Shown here: positions 9,450 to 19,482 of the stretch, one piece after another
How the letters are laid out: every line of letters starts with the position of its first letter
Position numbering within the stretch: the stretch's first letter is position 1
Source of the DNA: Pirellulales bacterium
GTDB lineage: Bacteria > Planctomycetota > Planctomycetia > Pirellulales > DATAWG01
Reading direction: 5' to 3'
Assembly (NCBI GenBank): GCA_036267355.1
Contig: DATAWG010000093.1
Coordinates: 1-57,230 of the forward strand
Length of the DNA stretch: 57,230 nucleotides
Notes under the pieces: generated by a model
Told to the model about the DNA's origin: nothing
The model's input: the letters and a program-made list of their open reading frames with translations, nothing else
Databases searched by the model: none
Made by a program: the position numbers and the translations under genes

Positions 9450-9645
9450 CAAAAGCGGCCACGGGAATGCCCTATTCTGCCATGCGTCGAGAAGCGCGGA
9501 TACAGTATCAACCGGCGGGCTGGGTGCATGTTCCGAAGCACAACATAAATTAAGTGCCGATTGATCGCCGACGCGTCACCATTGATCGCCTGCGATCGGC
9601 GCATCAGCAACCGGTCGCACAGCTTGTCGGGGCAAGCTGGCGAGA

Positions 9646-9864
9646 TTGTGCGGGGGCAAGCCGAGTCGAATCTATACATTTTCGGACTGGTTCCAGCCGT
9701 TCGGAGGTATGCCTCTTACCTCGCTCAGCCACCCGAACCCTTCCTTGGGCGCCAATCGCAAGGCCGGAACGCCCGGCTTCGAAATCCCCCGTGGCAGCAA
9801 ACCGCTCAAGCATATGGCCGGCAGAAACCCGGCCGAAAAGGCCTACCTGCCCGAGTCGGTTTAG
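9646..9864 (+). CDS. Doubtful short gene or remnant
   Basis: A 72-codon frame whose last 60 codons have strongly G/C-ending third positions, as in the real genes here (ending NPAEKAYLPESV). Residues such as SDWFQPFGGMP and GTPGFEIPRGSKPLKH look protein-like, but I recognise no family and there is no ribosome binding site before the first ATG. It could be the 3' end of a degraded gene whose 5' part is lost. Confidence 0.22.
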   Translation: MCGGKPSRIYTFSDWFQPFGGMPLTSLSHPNPSLGANRKAGTPGFEIPRGSKPLKHMAGRNPAEKAYLPESV

Positions 9865-10247
9865 CGCGGAGCCGGCGAAAGCCCGCCCGTTCTCCCGAAA
9901 CCGTCAATTTACAATACCACGACTATCTAGAAATGACAAAAACCACGATTTCGTTCCACGGATTTTGTGCGCTGCATTCTCATTCCACTCGACGCTTCAG
10001 CGGCGGTCCGATCGCCATTCGCGCAGCACCAACCGAGCGGAATGGTTGATATGGTAGCTCTGAGTCTAACGGATTTCAAGGATTTGCGGGTTTTTTCGAT
10101 GTTCCGGACTAGGGAGGGCGGGAGTGCGGTAAGCCGCATCGTGGCTTTGTTCTCGATAGCCGGGCGCGCTCTGGCCAATACCCGCCGGCAAGGCGTAAGA
10201 TTGGTTTCGCAATACAGGTAATTGTTTCCGATGCCAGCGAGGCTGTT

Positions 10248-12656
10248 TTGGACGGATCGACGAACCCGGAGAGGTCGCTCCCTGAACTCTGGCGCCACGA
10301 GCTTCAGCATCAGCTCGAGGCCGCGGAGCATGTGCTGGCTTGGTTCGAGCCGGACCTTGATCAACGGCTCGCCTACGCAAAACGGCTCGTGGTTCTAACC
10401 GACCGCCGAATCATCGGCTACGGGCGACGAGATGCCCTGGCGGTCGGTCGCCCGCCGGTGGAAACCGCTGCCCGTGATCACGGCGAGAATGAAAACGGTC
10501 TTGCGGTTGCTGGCGAAATCCGCGGCGTCGATACAGCCTGGCCTGCAGCCGATGCCGCACAGGTTACGGCGCTGGCGGTCGAAGCGGCGAACGAACCCCC
10601 CCCAGTCGACTCGCCGATTTGGCAGTCGTGGCCGCTCCACGATTCGCTGATTGTCGAATGCCGCGATCGCGGCGGGGCGGGCTCGCTTGAGGTTCGCACG
10701 CCGATCCAGCGCCTCTGCCATTGGCGATACACGCCAATTGCCGCGACCGCGGCGCACCAATTTGTCGGGCGAGTGAATGCCGCGCGGCAGAAATCCGGCA
10801 GCGTGGCGGCGCCCGTCGCGGTTTGCCCGAGTTGCGGGTCGCCGATCACATCCGACGACGGCGTTTGCCAGTCGTGCTCGGCCGTGCTGTCGCCGCCGGC
10901 GATTTCGTCGCTCTATCGGCTGATCGGCTTTGCCCGGCCATGGGCAGGCTGGATTGCGCTCGGATTTGGGCTCACGCTGGCAGGTACGGCGGTGGGTCTG
11001 ATTCCGTTCTATCTAACCAAGCCGCTGCTCGACAATGTTTTGAGCCCATTCGAACACCACCAACCCGTCAGTCAATGGCTGGCCGTGTGGCTGTTGGCCG
11101 GTTTTGCCGGCGCCGCGCTAGTGGCATGGCTATTGGAATGGCCGCGAACCTACATTTTGGCCTGGGTCAGCGAGCGGATAAGTGCCGACTTGCGCAAAAA
11201 AACATACGCACATTTGCAATGGCTGTCGCTCGAGTTTTTCGGAGGCAAGCGGACCGGCGATTTGATTGCCCGCATCGGCAGCGATACCGAGCGAATCTGC
11301 AATTTCTTATCGATCAATCTGGTTTCGTTCGGGTCGGATTTGGTGATGATGCTGATGACGGCCGTGCTAATGCTCACGATGGATCCGCGATTGGCCGTCG
11401 TCTCGTTGGTGCCGTTTCCAGTCATTGTGTGGCTGGTCTATCGGGTGCGGGCACGATTGCGGCGCGGATTTCGGCAAGCGAGTGTCGCCTGGGGTGATCT
11501 GACAAGCGTGTTGGCCGATACGATCCCGGGCATCCGTGTGGTAAAGGCATTTGCTCAGGAAGACCGCGAGATCGAGCGGTTCGGCCGCAGCAATCGCCGC
11601 GTCGTGGACATCAACGACCGGGTGAATGTTATCTGGTCGTTCTTCGGGCCAACCGTAAAGTTCTCAACCGACATCGGCTTGTTGATCGTCTGGGGGTTCG
11701 GCTGCTGGCAGGTGTTCCACCATGGCGTGACCGTCGGCACGCTCAGCGCCTTTGTGCTTTTTATAATCCGATTTTTCACGCGTATCGAATCGCTGATCTT
11801 CATGGTTTCGGCGACGCAGCGAGCAGCCGTTTCTTCGCAGCGGATCTTCGAGATTCTCGACCGCGTGCCGAGCGTTGCCGATCCGGTTCGGCCGGTGCAT
11901 CCGGGCCGGCTAAAGGGATCGATTGAGTTGCGCGGCGTGCGCTTCAAATATGGCACTCGCGAAGTGTTGCACGGCCTTGATCTGTCGATTCAGCCGGGCG
12001 AAATGATCGGCCTGGTCGGGGCCAGCGGCGCCGGCAAGAGCACGCTCATCAATCTGATCTGCCGGTTTTACGACGTTGCCGAAGGAGCGATTCTGGCCGA
12101 CGGCATCGATATTCGCTCGTTTCCCAAAGCCGAATATCGGGCGACCGTGGGCATCGTGTTGCAAGATCCATTCTTATTTTACGGCACGATCGCGGAGAAC
12201 ATCGCCTATGGCCGCCCCAATGCATCGCATGAGCAAATCGTGGCCGCGGCCCGCGCCGCCCGGGCCCATGAATTCATCCTCCGCCTGCCCGACGGCTACG
12301 ACTCGCTCGTGGGCGAACGGGGGCAAACGCTTTCCGGCGGCGAACGCCAGCGAATTTCGATCGCCCGGGCCCTGCTGATCGATCCGCGAATCTTGATCCT
12401 CGACGAAGCCACATCGTCGGTCGACACGGAAACGGAGCGCGAGATTCAAACCGCCCTGGAGAATCTGATCCGCGGCCGGACGACGTTGGCCATCGCGCAT
12501 CGTCTGAGCACGCTTCGCCGGGCCGATCGGCTCGTGGTGCTCGAGCGCGGTCGGATCGTCGAAATCGGCAACCACCAGGAACTGCTCGAACGCAACGGCG
12601 TTTACGCCCGGCTGCACCAAGCACAATTGGAAGTCGTGCAAGGCGTCGGCGTGTAA
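10248..12656 (+). CDS. ABC exporter (fused permease and ATPase) with PH-like and zinc-ribbon N-terminal domains
   Basis: 802 residues. The first 180 resemble a bacterial PH-like sensor domain (DQRLAYAKRLVVLTDRRIIGYG). Residues about 192-212 form a zinc ribbon (CPSCGSPITSDDGVCQSC). Then follow a six-helix exporter membrane domain (about 225-510) and a nucleotide-binding domain with Walker A GASGAGKST, signature LSGGE and Walker B ILILDEATS. This half-transporter would work as a homodimer exporting a lipid, peptide or drug. The start is the TTG at 10248, because no ATG or GTG lies in frame between the upstream TAG (10110) and here, and a GAGG box sits 5 bases before it. The N-terminal domains are the unusual part; the substrate is unknown. 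Confidence 0.86.
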   Translation: MDGSTNPERSLPELWRHELQHQLEAAEHVLAWFEPDLDQRLAYAKRLVVLTDRRIIGYGRRDALAVGRPPVETAARDHGENENGLAVAGEIRGVDTAWPAADAAQVTALAVEAANEPPPVDSPIWQSWPLHDSLIVECRDRGGAGSLEVRTPIQRLCHWRYTPIAATAAHQFVGRVNAARQKSGSVAAPVAVCPSCGSPITSDDGVCQSCSAVLSPPAISSLYRLIGFARPWAGWIALGFGLTLAGTAVGLIPFYLTKPLLDNVLSPFEHHQPVSQWLAVWLLAGFAGAALVAWLLEWPRTYILAWVSERISADLRKKTYAHLQWLSLEFFGGKRTGDLIARIGSDTERICNFLSINLVSFGSDLVMMLMTAVLMLTMDPRLAVVSLVPFPVIVWLVYRVRARLRRGFRQASVAWGDLTSVLADTIPGIRVVKAFAQEDREIERFGRSNRRVVDINDRVNVIWSFFGPTVKFSTDIGLLIVWGFGCWQVFHHGVTVGTLSAFVLFIIRFFTRIESLIFMVSATQRAAVSSQRIFEILDRVPSVADPVRPVHPGRLKGSIELRGVRFKYGTREVLHGLDLSIQPGEMIGLVGASGAGKSTLINLICRFYDVAEGAILADGIDIRSFPKAEYRATVGIVLQDPFLFYGTIAENIAYGRPNASHEQIVAAARAARAHEFILRLPDGYDSLVGERGQTLSGGERQRISIARALLIDPRILILDEATSSVDTETEREIQTALENLIRGRTTLAIAHRLSTLRRADRLVVLERGRIVEIGNHQELLERNGVYARLHQAQLEVVQGVGV

Positions 12657-12710
12657 GATTCCCGAGCCCGCGGCGCAAGCAAGGAAGGTTTTTGCGAGAG
12701 CAAAAGCGAC

Positions 12711-12773
12711 GCGCGAAACCGCACGCGGACGGACAACCGCCTCTCGGCTCGTAGCACGCTTGCGGTTTCGCGC
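12711..12773. repeat. Inverted repeat between convergent genes
   Basis: GCGCGAAACCGCACGC at 12711-12726 pairs with GCTTGCGGTTTCGCGC at 12758-12773 (one mismatch, 31-nt loop). The second arm recurs exactly at 16093-16108 downstream of the ATP sulfurylase gene, so this is a dispersed palindromic unit. Its place between the ends of the ABC gene and the small minus-strand gene suits a bidirectional transcription stop. Confidence 0.55.
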
Positions 12774-12823
12774 TTGATGTCCACCGCGCAGCGCGGATTG
12801 CCGTACGCAATTTCGCGGAAAGC

Positions 12824-13045
12824 TCAGCCGCCGGGCGGTGCCGGGGCGGGAGACGGAGTGGCCGCAACCGTCGCGCCGGGCGGCACTTTCACCTTAAACT
12901 GATAGACGTTCATCTGCAAATAGAGGCACAGGCAGCCGACGACGATGAACATCAGCGAGAGGACCAGGAGCACGGTGTAGACGTTGGCCCGCTGCTTTTG
13001 GACAAAAACACCGCGGCCTTCGGGCTTAAGCTCTGCTAATGACAC
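12824..13045 (-). CDS. Small single-pass membrane protein
   Basis: 73 residues: a polar N-terminus, one strong transmembrane helix (about residues 23-43, VYTVLLVLSLMFIVVGCLCL), then a short periplasmic segment ending in a Pro/Ala-rich tail. No enzymatic motif. It lies just downstream of the coiled-coil membrane protein gene on the same strand, about 70 bases apart, so the two may be co-transcribed and work together at the envelope. This gene order is familiar from planctomycetes, but the function is unknown to me. Confidence 0.7.
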   Translation of the reverse strand: MSLAELKPEGRGVFVQKQRANVYTVLLVLSLMFIVVGCLCLYLQMNVYQFKVKVPPGATVAATPSPAPAPPGG

Positions 13046-13116
13046 GTCGCACCTCGCTCAAGAAAAGTCGTTGCCTCCCCCGTCCTCACCCTGTCCCGTC
13101 GCCCTCACCCTGGCCT
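13046..13116. repeat. Copy of the CCCTCACCC intergenic repeat
   Basis: The gap holds CCGTCCTCACCCTGTCCC and GCCCTCACCCTGG near 13080-13110. These match repeat copies at 14474-14597, 21556-21642 and 23034-23070. No gene. Confidence 0.5.
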
Positions 13117-13971
13117 TCAGGCCTTTAGCCGCGTTGCCACCTGATCGCCGTTGCGGATCACGTCTTGCTGAAGCTCTTTGATCACTTTGCCGACGGCCCG
13201 ATGCGGCTGGGCTTCGAGCACTTGCATCCGGCCGAGATACTTGTCGCCGCGGTAGATTTCCAAAGTGTTGCCGAGGCGCAGGCCATCGTCGGTGCCGAGC
13301 GTGATCTCGGCATGGTTGTCTTTATCGACCGCGATAATCTCGCCGCGGACCGTCGGGGGCTGGCCGTTGACCGGATCGTCGATGGTCATGTGCAGCTTGC
13401 CCAACAACACGACAGCCTTAGCGACATCGCCGGCCAACTGCGTGTCGCGCTGTTTGAGGTCGCTCAATTGGCCCATGGCGATATTGAGCTTGTCGGTCGC
13501 GGCTTGGGCTATTTTTAGCTGCTCATCGGTGGCCTTGTTGGCCATGCGAATGTCTTCGCGCAGGTCGGCGTCTTGCTTGCGAAGATCGGTGAGGCTTTTT
13601 TGGGCCACTTGCAACGCGTCGGTGGCCTTTTCCAGCTTCGATTGCTGGGCCGCCAGTTCTTCTTTTTGGTGGTCGAGGTTCGTTTTGAGTTCGTTCCGTT
13701 CGGTGGCCAATTTGGCTTCGGCCTCGAAATGGGCCTGTTTTTCGATACTCAGCGTGGTGTCGTATTGCTGGATTTCGTTCTTCAGCTTTTGCTCTTCGCC
13801 GCGTTCGTTTTGCAATTGCATCTGAAAGCCGACCGGCATGCCCGGGCCACCCTTGCTCGTGATGGCTTCGTACCAATTGTGCTGAGTCGAATAAACCATG
13901 ATGCCCATGGTCATGAAGACCGTGCTGGCGATGAAGATAAGGACGATGAAAATCTTGCCGACGAGGTTCAT
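13117..13971 (-). CDS. Membrane-anchored coiled-coil protein
   Basis: 284 residues from the ATG at 13971, chosen because AAGGAG lies 8 bases upstream; longer upstream readings have no such site. MNLVGKIFIVLIFIASTVFMT is an N-terminal transmembrane anchor. About residues 55-190 form a long coiled coil rich in Glu, Lys, Gln and Ala. The last 75 residues fold as a small beta domain (RGEIIAVDKDNHAEITLGTD, then GNTLEIYRGDKYLGRMQV). This layout is common in planctomycete genomes without an assigned job; an envelope-spanning structural or scaffold role is my inference. It is likely co-transcribed with the small membrane protein at 12824. Confidence 0.75.
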   Translation of the reverse strand: MNLVGKIFIVLIFIASTVFMTMGIMVYSTQHNWYEAITSKGGPGMPVGFQMQLQNERGEEQKLKNEIQQYDTTLSIEKQAHFEAEAKLATERNELKTNLDHQKEELAAQQSKLEKATDALQVAQKSLTDLRKQDADLREDIRMANKATDEQLKIAQAATDKLNIAMGQLSDLKQRDTQLAGDVAKAVVLLGKLHMTIDDPVNGQPPTVRGEIIAVDKDNHAEITLGTDDGLRLGNTLEIYRGDKYLGRMQVLEAQPHRAVGKVIKELQQDVIRNGDQVATRLKA

Positions 13972-14114
13972 CTCAACTGCTCCTTGGAAGCCGCATCGCG
14001 CTTGCTGGAGCGCGAAACCTGGCGCACAAATGGTGCCCAAACGACTGGGGCAATACGGAAAAAGCGGCGATGCCAAGCGAAGATAATGCTTGAACTGCCA
14101 TCGCTCGATTATAG

Positions 14115-14468
14115 CTACGGCGATTTGGCATTGTCAAATTTTGGATTGTCCTCCACCAACGATCGCTCTAGCCATTGCATGTAGTCCACGTGGCCCTCGA
14201 CAACCGGCAAGGCCAGGATTTCCGGCACTTCATAGGGGTGCAGCCGCCGGATCGCCTGTTCCACTTGGGCGTAGCGATCGCGGGTGGTTTTGATCCAGCA
14301 TTGCCATTCCGTGGCGGTTTCAATCTGCCCCTGCCAGCGGTAAATGCTTTCCACCGGCCCGGAAATCTGTACGCACGCTGCCAGCCTCGTTTCGATCAAG
14401 GCTTGGGCGATTTGCAAGGCAAGCGGTTTGTCGGGAATCGTGGTCAGAATTTGAATGGTGTCGGGCAT
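14115..14468 (-). CDS. cutA: CutA divalent-cation tolerance protein
   Basis: 117 residues, normal length for CutA, a trimeric ferredoxin-like protein linked to copper and other divalent-cation tolerance. Motifs: TTIPDKPLALQIAQALIETR near the start, AACVQI, then the family block YRWQGQIETATEWQCWIKT and the RRLHPYEVPEI segment. The start at 14468 gives the usual N-terminus MPDTIQILTT. A repeat region and the sat promoter lie upstream, so it is divergently arranged with sat. Confidence 0.93.
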   Translation of the reverse strand: MPDTIQILTTIPDKPLALQIAQALIETRLAACVQISGPVESIYRWQGQIETATEWQCWIKTTRDRYAQVEQAIRRLHPYEVPEILALPVVEGHVDYMQWLERSLVEDNPKFDNAKSP

Positions 14469-14473
14469 GGGAA

Positions 14474-14597
14474 CTAGGGTCAGGGTTTAGGGTGAGGGGT
14501 TAGGACGAGGAAGATCGCGCCAAACGACTGGCGAGCCGGCCACTGCTATTCTAACCCCTAACCCTATCCCCTCACCGTATCCCCTCACCCTAGCCGC
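14474..14597. repeat. Inverted intergenic repeat of the CCCTCACCC family
   Basis: GGGTGAGGGGTTAG near 14490-14503 faces CTAACCCCTAACCCTA and CCCCTCACCCTAG near 14552-14593, so the segment can form a long hairpin. The middle contains GAAGATCGCGCCAAACGAC, which resembles GAAGATCGTGCCCCAAGA at 21592-21609 inside another copy. This shows a repeat unit larger than the simple motif. Confidence 0.6.
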
Positions 14598-14612
14598 CCT
14601 TACCCTTGCCTG

Positions 14613-14641
14613 TTGAGGGCCAGCCGTGATTTCCCTATACT
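14613..14641 (+). promoter_or_regulatory. Putative promoter of sat
   Basis: TTGAGG at 14613-14618 and TATACT at 14636-14641 are separated by 17 bases. They lie about 137 bases upstream of the sat start and just past the repeat region. This is one of the best sigma-70-like matches in the window. Confidence 0.5.
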
Positions 14642-14777
14642 ACCGTCCTTTGATCCCACCCACAGCGTCTCGGTGCGTTGCGCACAAAACGGCGCAGACG
14701 GCACACGGAGTGTGCCTGCTACCTTGGTTGCGGCTCCGGTTCGGGCGCGTTTTTTTCAAAGGAGTGAGGTGTACGAA

Positions 14778-16037
14778 ATGGCCGATCTGATTGCTCCACA
14801 CGGCGGTTTGAGAGAACCGGTCGATTGCTCGGTTCCGGCTGGAAAAGTGGCGAGCGTGCAAGCCGAGGCCGCCGGATTGGTGAAGGTGCCGGTGTCCGAC
14901 GCCGATCTTTCTACCGTCTATCGTTTCGGCGACGGCGTGCTCGGCCCGCTGGTCGGCCCGATGAATTCGGCCGTCTACAACCGTGTGTTGGACGAATCGG
15001 TCATCGAGCATGAGGGCAAGCTTTACGCTTGGACGATCCCGCTGTCGCTGCCGATTACGCAGCAATTGGCTGAGCAACTGAAGCCGGGCCAACGCGTGGC
15101 GCTCGTGAATTCGGCCGGCACGGTCGTCGCCACGCTCGACATCGGCGACATCTTTGCCTGGGACAAGCCAAAGTATCTCAAAAGCGTTTACCTTACCGAA
15201 CGGACCGACCACCCCGGCGCCGACATGGTGCTGAAAGGCGATGCCGACAAAACGCATCTGCTCGGCGGCACGATCCATGTGTTGCCGCAGTTGCAGAATC
15301 CGCAACTGGGGAAATACATTCTCCCGCCCACCGAAGTGCGCAAACTTTTGGCCGCGAAGGGATGGAATCGCGTCGTGGCGTTTCAAACCCGCAACCCGCT
15401 CCATCGGGCCCACGAATACGCGCTCGTGTATGGCTTGGAAACACTGTTGCGCGCCGGCCACAACGCCGGGGCAGTGCTCAATCCGCTGATCGGCGAGACG
15501 AAGGGCGACGATGTGCCGGCCACGGTGCGCATGCAAACCTACGAAGCCCTGATTGCCGAACGCGGCCTGGGCGAAGGGGACAGCGACCCGAAGCTATGGG
15601 GGCCCCGCGGTGAATCCGTGTCAGACCGGGTGATCCTGCTCGGGCTGGATATCAAAATGTTCTACGGCGGGCCGAAAGAGGCGATCATGCACGCGATTTA
15701 TCGTCAGAATTTCGGGTTCACGGATATCGTCATTGGCCGCAAGCATGCCGACGCCCCATATCACGACGGCAGCCCGATCTGGGGCGATTTCGATGCCCAA
15801 GAAATCTTCGGCAAGATGAAAGGCGATTTGAAGATTCAGCCGGTGAAGGTCGGCTTCGCGGCCTATTACGATTCGGCCGGCCGCGTCGATCTGATGGACA
15901 ACCACAAGGATGAGAAACCGGTATTCATCTCCGGAAAAGACGTTCGCAAAACGCTGCTGGAAGGCAAACAGGTTGACCCGCGGATCATGCGCCCCAGCAC
16001 GTCGCGGATCCTCGCGGCGGCGATGGCGGCGAAATAA
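14778..16037 (+). CDS. sat: Sulfate adenylyltransferase (ATP sulfurylase)
   Basis: 419 residues. It catalyses ATP + sulfate to APS + pyrophosphate, the first step of sulfate activation. This is the single-subunit Sat type, not CysD/CysN. Motifs: [12 protein letters not shown] near residues 202-213 (ATP-binding QxRNPxHxxH), [16 protein letters not shown], and [11 protein letters not shown]. The start is the ATG at 14778 behind AAAGGAGTGAGGT; the frame continues upstream but reads through the promoter and leader. No APS kinase or APS reductase gene is adjacent, so assimilatory versus other use cannot be told from here. Confidence 0.94.
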   Translation: MADLIAPHGGLREPVDCSVPAGKVASVQAEAAGLVKVPVSDADLSTVYRFGDGVLGPLVGPMNSAVYNRVLDESVIEHEGKLYAWTIPLSLPITQQLAEQLKPGQRVALVNSAGTVVATLDIGDIFAWDKPKYLKSVYLTERTDHPGADMVLKGDADKTHLLGGTIHVLPQLQNPQLGKYILPPTEVRKLLAAKGWNRVVAFQTRNPLHRAHEYALVYGLETLLRAGHNAGAVLNPLIGETKGDDVPATVRMQTYEALIAERGLGEGDSDPKLWGPRGESVSDRVILLGLDIKMFYGGPKEAIMHAIYRQNFGFTDIVIGRKHADAPYHDGSPIWGDFDAQEIFGKMKGDLKIQPVKVGFAAYYDSAGRVDLMDNHKDEKPVFISGKDVRKTLLEGKQVDPRIMRPSTSRILAAAMAAK

Positions 16038-16198
16038 CGAACCGAAAGCGGCAGAACCGGTTGTCGCACCGTCGAGCCCCAGCTCGCGGCTCGCTTGCGG
16101 TTTCGCGCGTCGGCCGCTACCGGCGGCTAGCGCCTTGCCGCTAACAAGATTTTCACCGTAGCGAATGGCGTCAGGCTGGAAAGCCTGACCTACCTACC

Positions 16199-17773
16199 AT
16201 GTCTCACATCGCCGTCAAACGTGCCTTGATCAGTGTCAGCGATAAGCTGGGGCTTGCTGCCTTTGCGCGCGGGCTCGCGGCGGCGGGTGTGCAGCTTTAC
16301 AGCACCGGCGGCACGCGGCGGCATTTGCAGGAGGCGGGACTGACGGTCGAAGAAGTTAGCGCCTACACCGGTTCGCCGGAGATGATGGAAGGCCGGGTCA
16401 AAACGCTGCATCCAAAGATCCACGGCGGCATTCTCTTCCGCCGCGACAATCCCGAAGACGTGCGCCAGGCGGCCGAGCAAGGCATCGTCGGGTTCGATCT
16501 CGTGGTCGTAAATCTGTATCCGTTCGAAGCGACCGTGGCGCGGCCGAACGTGACCGATGCCGAAGCGATCGAGCAGATCGATATCGGCGGGCCGAGCCTG
16601 ATCCGCGCGGCAGCCAAGAACCATCGCTTCGTCGCGGTGGCCACGTCGCCGGAGCAGTATGCCGAGATATTGGAGCAGATCACCGCGAACGGCGGCACGT
16701 CGCTCGATCTCCGCCGCCGGCTGGCCGGCGAAGCCTTTGCCCGCAGCGCACAATACGATCAGACGATCGCGCAGTATTTCGCGATGACGGGCGTGAAGGC
16801 CGAGAGCGAATTTCCTTTGGTCATTCCGCTCGTGCTGCGCCGCAAGATGTCGCTGCGATACGGCGAGAACCCACACCAGCGCGGGGCACTTTACGCCGGG
16901 TCCGGCGCGGGCGCGGCAAACCTCGTTTCGGCCCACCAACTGCACGGCAAGGAATTGTCGTACAACAACCTCTTGGACCTCGATTGCGCGCTAGCCATCG
17001 CCCGCCAGTTCGACGAACCGACCGCCATCGTGATCAAGCACAATAATCCGTGCGGAGCCGCGACCGATTCGGTCCTCGCGATCGCCATGCGCCGCGGGCT
17101 GGATGGCGACTCCCTAAGCGCCTTTGGATCCGTGATCGGTTTGAATCGCACCGTCGATGCCGCGACGGCCGAAGTGCTCACCGAGCCGGAACGGTTCGTC
17201 GAAGCGATCGTCGCGCCCGATTTCGATCCGGCAGCATTCGAAATCCTCACCACGCGTCCGAAGTGGAAGGCCAGCGTCCGGCTGCTTGAAGTCGGACCGA
17301 TTTCGGCGGTTCCGCCGACATGGGAATATCGCCAAATTGCCGGCGGATTTCTGGTGCAAGACGGCGACACGGCCGCCGACACGGAAAGTGAATGGAAGGT
17401 GGTCACCGAAGCGAAGCCGAGCGATGAGCAATTCGCGGAATTGCGGTTTGCCTGGAAAATTTCGCGGCATGTGAAATCGAACGCGATAGTGTTGGCGCAC
17501 GGGCGGACATTGGTCGGCGTCGGCGCTGGGCAGATGAGCCGGGTCGATTCGGTCGAGATCGCAGTGCGGAAGGCCGGGGCGCGGGCGGTCGGAGCGGTGT
17601 TGGCCTCGGATGCGTTTTTTCCGTTTGCGGATTCGATCCCAGTCGCGGCGACGGCCGGCGTGACGGCGGTAATTCAGCCGGGCGGCTCGCGGCGCGACGA
17701 CGAAGTGATCGCCGCCTGCAACCGCTTCGGCCTGCCGATGATCTTCACCGGCCGCCGCCATTTCAAGCACTAG
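16199..17773 (+). CDS. purH: Bifunctional AICAR formyltransferase / IMP cyclohydrolase
   Basis: 524 residues, the normal PurH length. It catalyses the last two steps of de novo IMP synthesis in the cytoplasm. The N-terminal MGS-like IMP cyclohydrolase domain (about 1-145) shows [23 protein letters not shown] and [13 protein letters not shown]. The C-terminal transformylase shows LRYGENPHQ, the catalytic KHNNPCG (Lys280, His281) and [10 protein letters not shown] near the end. All expected residues are present. The gene stands alone, followed by a perfect inverted repeat. Confidence 0.95.
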   Translation: MSHIAVKRALISVSDKLGLAAFARGLAAAGVQLYSTGGTRRHLQEAGLTVEEVSAYTGSPEMMEGRVKTLHPKIHGGILFRRDNPEDVRQAAEQGIVGFDLVVVNLYPFEATVARPNVTDAEAIEQIDIGGPSLIRAAAKNHRFVAVATSPEQYAEILEQITANGGTSLDLRRRLAGEAFARSAQYDQTIAQYFAMTGVKAESEFPLVIPLVLRRKMSLRYGENPHQRGALYAGSGAGAANLVSAHQLHGKELSYNNLLDLDCALAIARQFDEPTAIVIKHNNPCGAATDSVLAIAMRRGLDGDSLSAFGSVIGLNRTVDAATAEVLTEPERFVEAIVAPDFDPAAFEILTTRPKWKASVRLLEVGPISAVPPTWEYRQIAGGFLVQDGDTAADTESEWKVVTEAKPSDEQFAELRFAWKISRHVKSNAIVLAHGRTLVGVGAGQMSRVDSVEIAVRKAGARAVGAVLASDAFFPFADSIPVAATAGVTAVIQPGGSRRDDEVIAACNRFGLPMIFTGRRHFKH

Positions 17774-17800
17774 CGGCACCGCGAATCCCCTTCGCGCCAA

Positions 17801-17866
17801 AAGCCCAGGGAAGGCCCACAACGCTCGCTCCATTGCGAAGGCGTATGACAGGCCTTCCCTGGGCTT
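17801..17866. repeat. Perfect 16-bp inverted repeat downstream of purH
   Basis: AAGCCCAGGGAAGGCC at 17801-17816 and GGCCTTCCCTGGGCTT at 17851-17866 match over all 16 bases with a 34-nt loop. No T-tract follows. It may terminate purH or be a dispersed palindromic element; it lies in the leader region of the E2 gene. Confidence 0.65.
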
Positions 17867-17990
17867 GCCGACCACTGTCCTGGATTCCTTCATCCGCCCT
17901 TCCGGCGCAGCCTGTTATTTAAGACAATGGTCGCTCGTCGAATTCGAGCAACCGGATTGCGAATTTTCATACCCAGGGGTCTTGCGAGCC

Positions 17991-19457
17991 ATGGCTGAGG
18001 AATTAGAGCTAAAAGTGCCTTCGGTGGGCGAATCGATCACGGAAGTGCAGATCGGCAAATGGCACAAGAATGTCGGTCAGCAGGTCGAGAAAGACGAGAA
18101 CGTCGTCGAACTCGAAAGCGACAAAGCCACGGTCGATCTCCCGGCCCCAGCGGCCGGCACGATCTCGAAAATACTCAAGCAGAGCGGGCAGACCGCCACG
18201 GTGGGCGAGGTGATCGGCTATGTGTCGGCTGGCGCGACGGCGGCGGCGTCGAACGGCGGAGCGTCTTCGCATCCTGCATCGCCGGCCCAAGCATTGCCGA
18301 ATCAATCGTCCGTGGCGGTTGTGACGCCCTCCGCATCCGATTCGCACCCGCCGGCCTCAACCCCTCAGCCGGCGCCCGCTGCTTCCGGAATGACAGTTAG
18401 CGTGGAAAAACGCAAGGGCCAAACCGCGATCGGCTCGGTGCAGGGACCCGTGTCGGCGCCAAGCCCCGCCACGGTTCAACCAGGAAGCGGAAGCCGGGCG
18501 TTCGTCATGCCGGCCGCCGAACGAGCCTTGGCACAGCACAGCCTGACGGCCGATTCCGTTCGCCCCGGCGGTCCGGGTGGCCGGCTGCTGAAAGAAGACG
18601 TGTTGCGACACGTCGAGCCCCCGGCCGCGGCGATTATTCCGCCACTAGCTACCGCGCCCACGGCCCCGACGAAATCAGCCGCGACGGCCGTCGCCGCGGA
18701 AAAAGTCGATCGCGGCTTGGCAGCTTCATCCCCCTTGGCCGCCGCTTCCTCGTTTGCCCGCGAGGAAGAGTTCGTCGTGATGAGCCCGATCCGTCGGCGG
18801 ATTGCTCAGCGGCTAGTGGAAGCCCAGCAGCAAGCGGCGCTGCTGACGACGTTCAACGAGATCGACATGAGCGAGGTGATGTCGCTGCGGCAAAAGCACA
18901 AGGACGCCTATCAGCAGCGCTACGGCGTGAAGCTCGGTTTCATGTCGTTTTTCGTCAAGGCGGCGGTTGATGCACTGAAACTATTCCCGCAAGTGAATGC
19001 CGAGGTCCGCGATCCGCATGTTGTCTATCGCAATTACTACGACATCGGCATCGCCGTCGGCGGCGGCAAAGGGCTCGTGGTGCCGATCCTGCGGAATGCC
19101 GAGTTCATGAGCTTTGCGGAAATCGAAGTGGCGATCGGCGATTTTGCCCGCCGTGCGGCCGACAACAAGCTCAAGCTCGATGAACTGCAAGGCGGCACGT
19201 TCACGATCTCCAACGGCGGCGTTTACGGTTCGCTTATGTCAACGCCGATCGTCAACCCGCCGCAGAGCGGCATTCTCGGCCTGCATGCCATTCAAGACCG
19301 CCCGGTCGCCCGCGCCGGCCAGGTAGTGATCCGCCCGATGATGTACATCGCCCTGACCTACGACCATCGCATCGTCGATGGCCGCGAAGCCGTTTCCTTC
19401 CTCAAGCGCATCAAGGACACGATCGAAGACCCCTCGCGGATATTGCTGGAAGTGTAG
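17991..19457 (+). CDS. sucB: 2-oxoacid dehydrogenase E2, probably dihydrolipoyl succinyltransferase
   Basis: 488 residues. The E2 core transfers the acyl group from lipoate to CoA in a 2-oxoacid dehydrogenase complex. The lipoyl domain (1-77) carries Lys45 in ESDKATVDL, and the opening [18 protein letters not shown] is typical of OGDH E2. A Pro/Ala/Ser linker follows, then the E1/E3-binding domain (about 165-205, [12 protein letters not shown] to [13 protein letters not shown]). The catalytic domain ends with [16 protein letters not shown] (His459, Asp463). The start at 17991 removes 42 upstream residues with no family match. The E3 gene lies 2.2 kb downstream; no E1 (sucA) is in the window. 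Confidence 0.92.
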   Translation: MAEELELKVPSVGESITEVQIGKWHKNVGQQVEKDENVVELESDKATVDLPAPAAGTISKILKQSGQTATVGEVIGYVSAGATAAASNGGASSHPASPAQALPNQSSVAVVTPSASDSHPPASTPQPAPAASGMTVSVEKRKGQTAIGSVQGPVSAPSPATVQPGSGSRAFVMPAAERALAQHSLTADSVRPGGPGGRLLKEDVLRHVEPPAAAIIPPLATAPTAPTKSAATAVAAEKVDRGLAASSPLAAASSFAREEEFVVMSPIRRRIAQRLVEAQQQAALLTTFNEIDMSEVMSLRQKHKDAYQQRYGVKLGFMSFFVKAAVDALKLFPQVNAEVRDPHVVYRNYYDIGIAVGGGKGLVVPILRNAEFMSFAEIEVAIGDFARRAADNKLKLDELQGGTFTISNGGVYGSLMSTPIVNPPQSGILGLHAIQDRPVARAGQVVIRPMMYIALTYDHRIVDGREAVSFLKRIKDTIEDPSRILLEV

Positions 19458-19482
19458 GTTGGCGATCTGCGAAGGGCATTTT

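Larger units (their letters stand above)
9206..10247. other. 1-kb gene-poor interval
   Basis: Between the divergent cphA and ABC transporter genes. Overlapping open frames here lack ribosome binding sites and family resemblance. It includes a perfect hairpin at 9430-9449 and one GC3-rich short frame at 9646-9864, listed separately. It presumably contains the promoters of both flanking genes. Confidence 0.4.

Noticed and set aside
14613-14777. Upstream extension of sat starting at a TTG
   Set aside because: It overlaps a good -35/-10 pair and reads through the leader; the ATG at 14778 has a strong ribosome binding site and gives the normal N-terminus.
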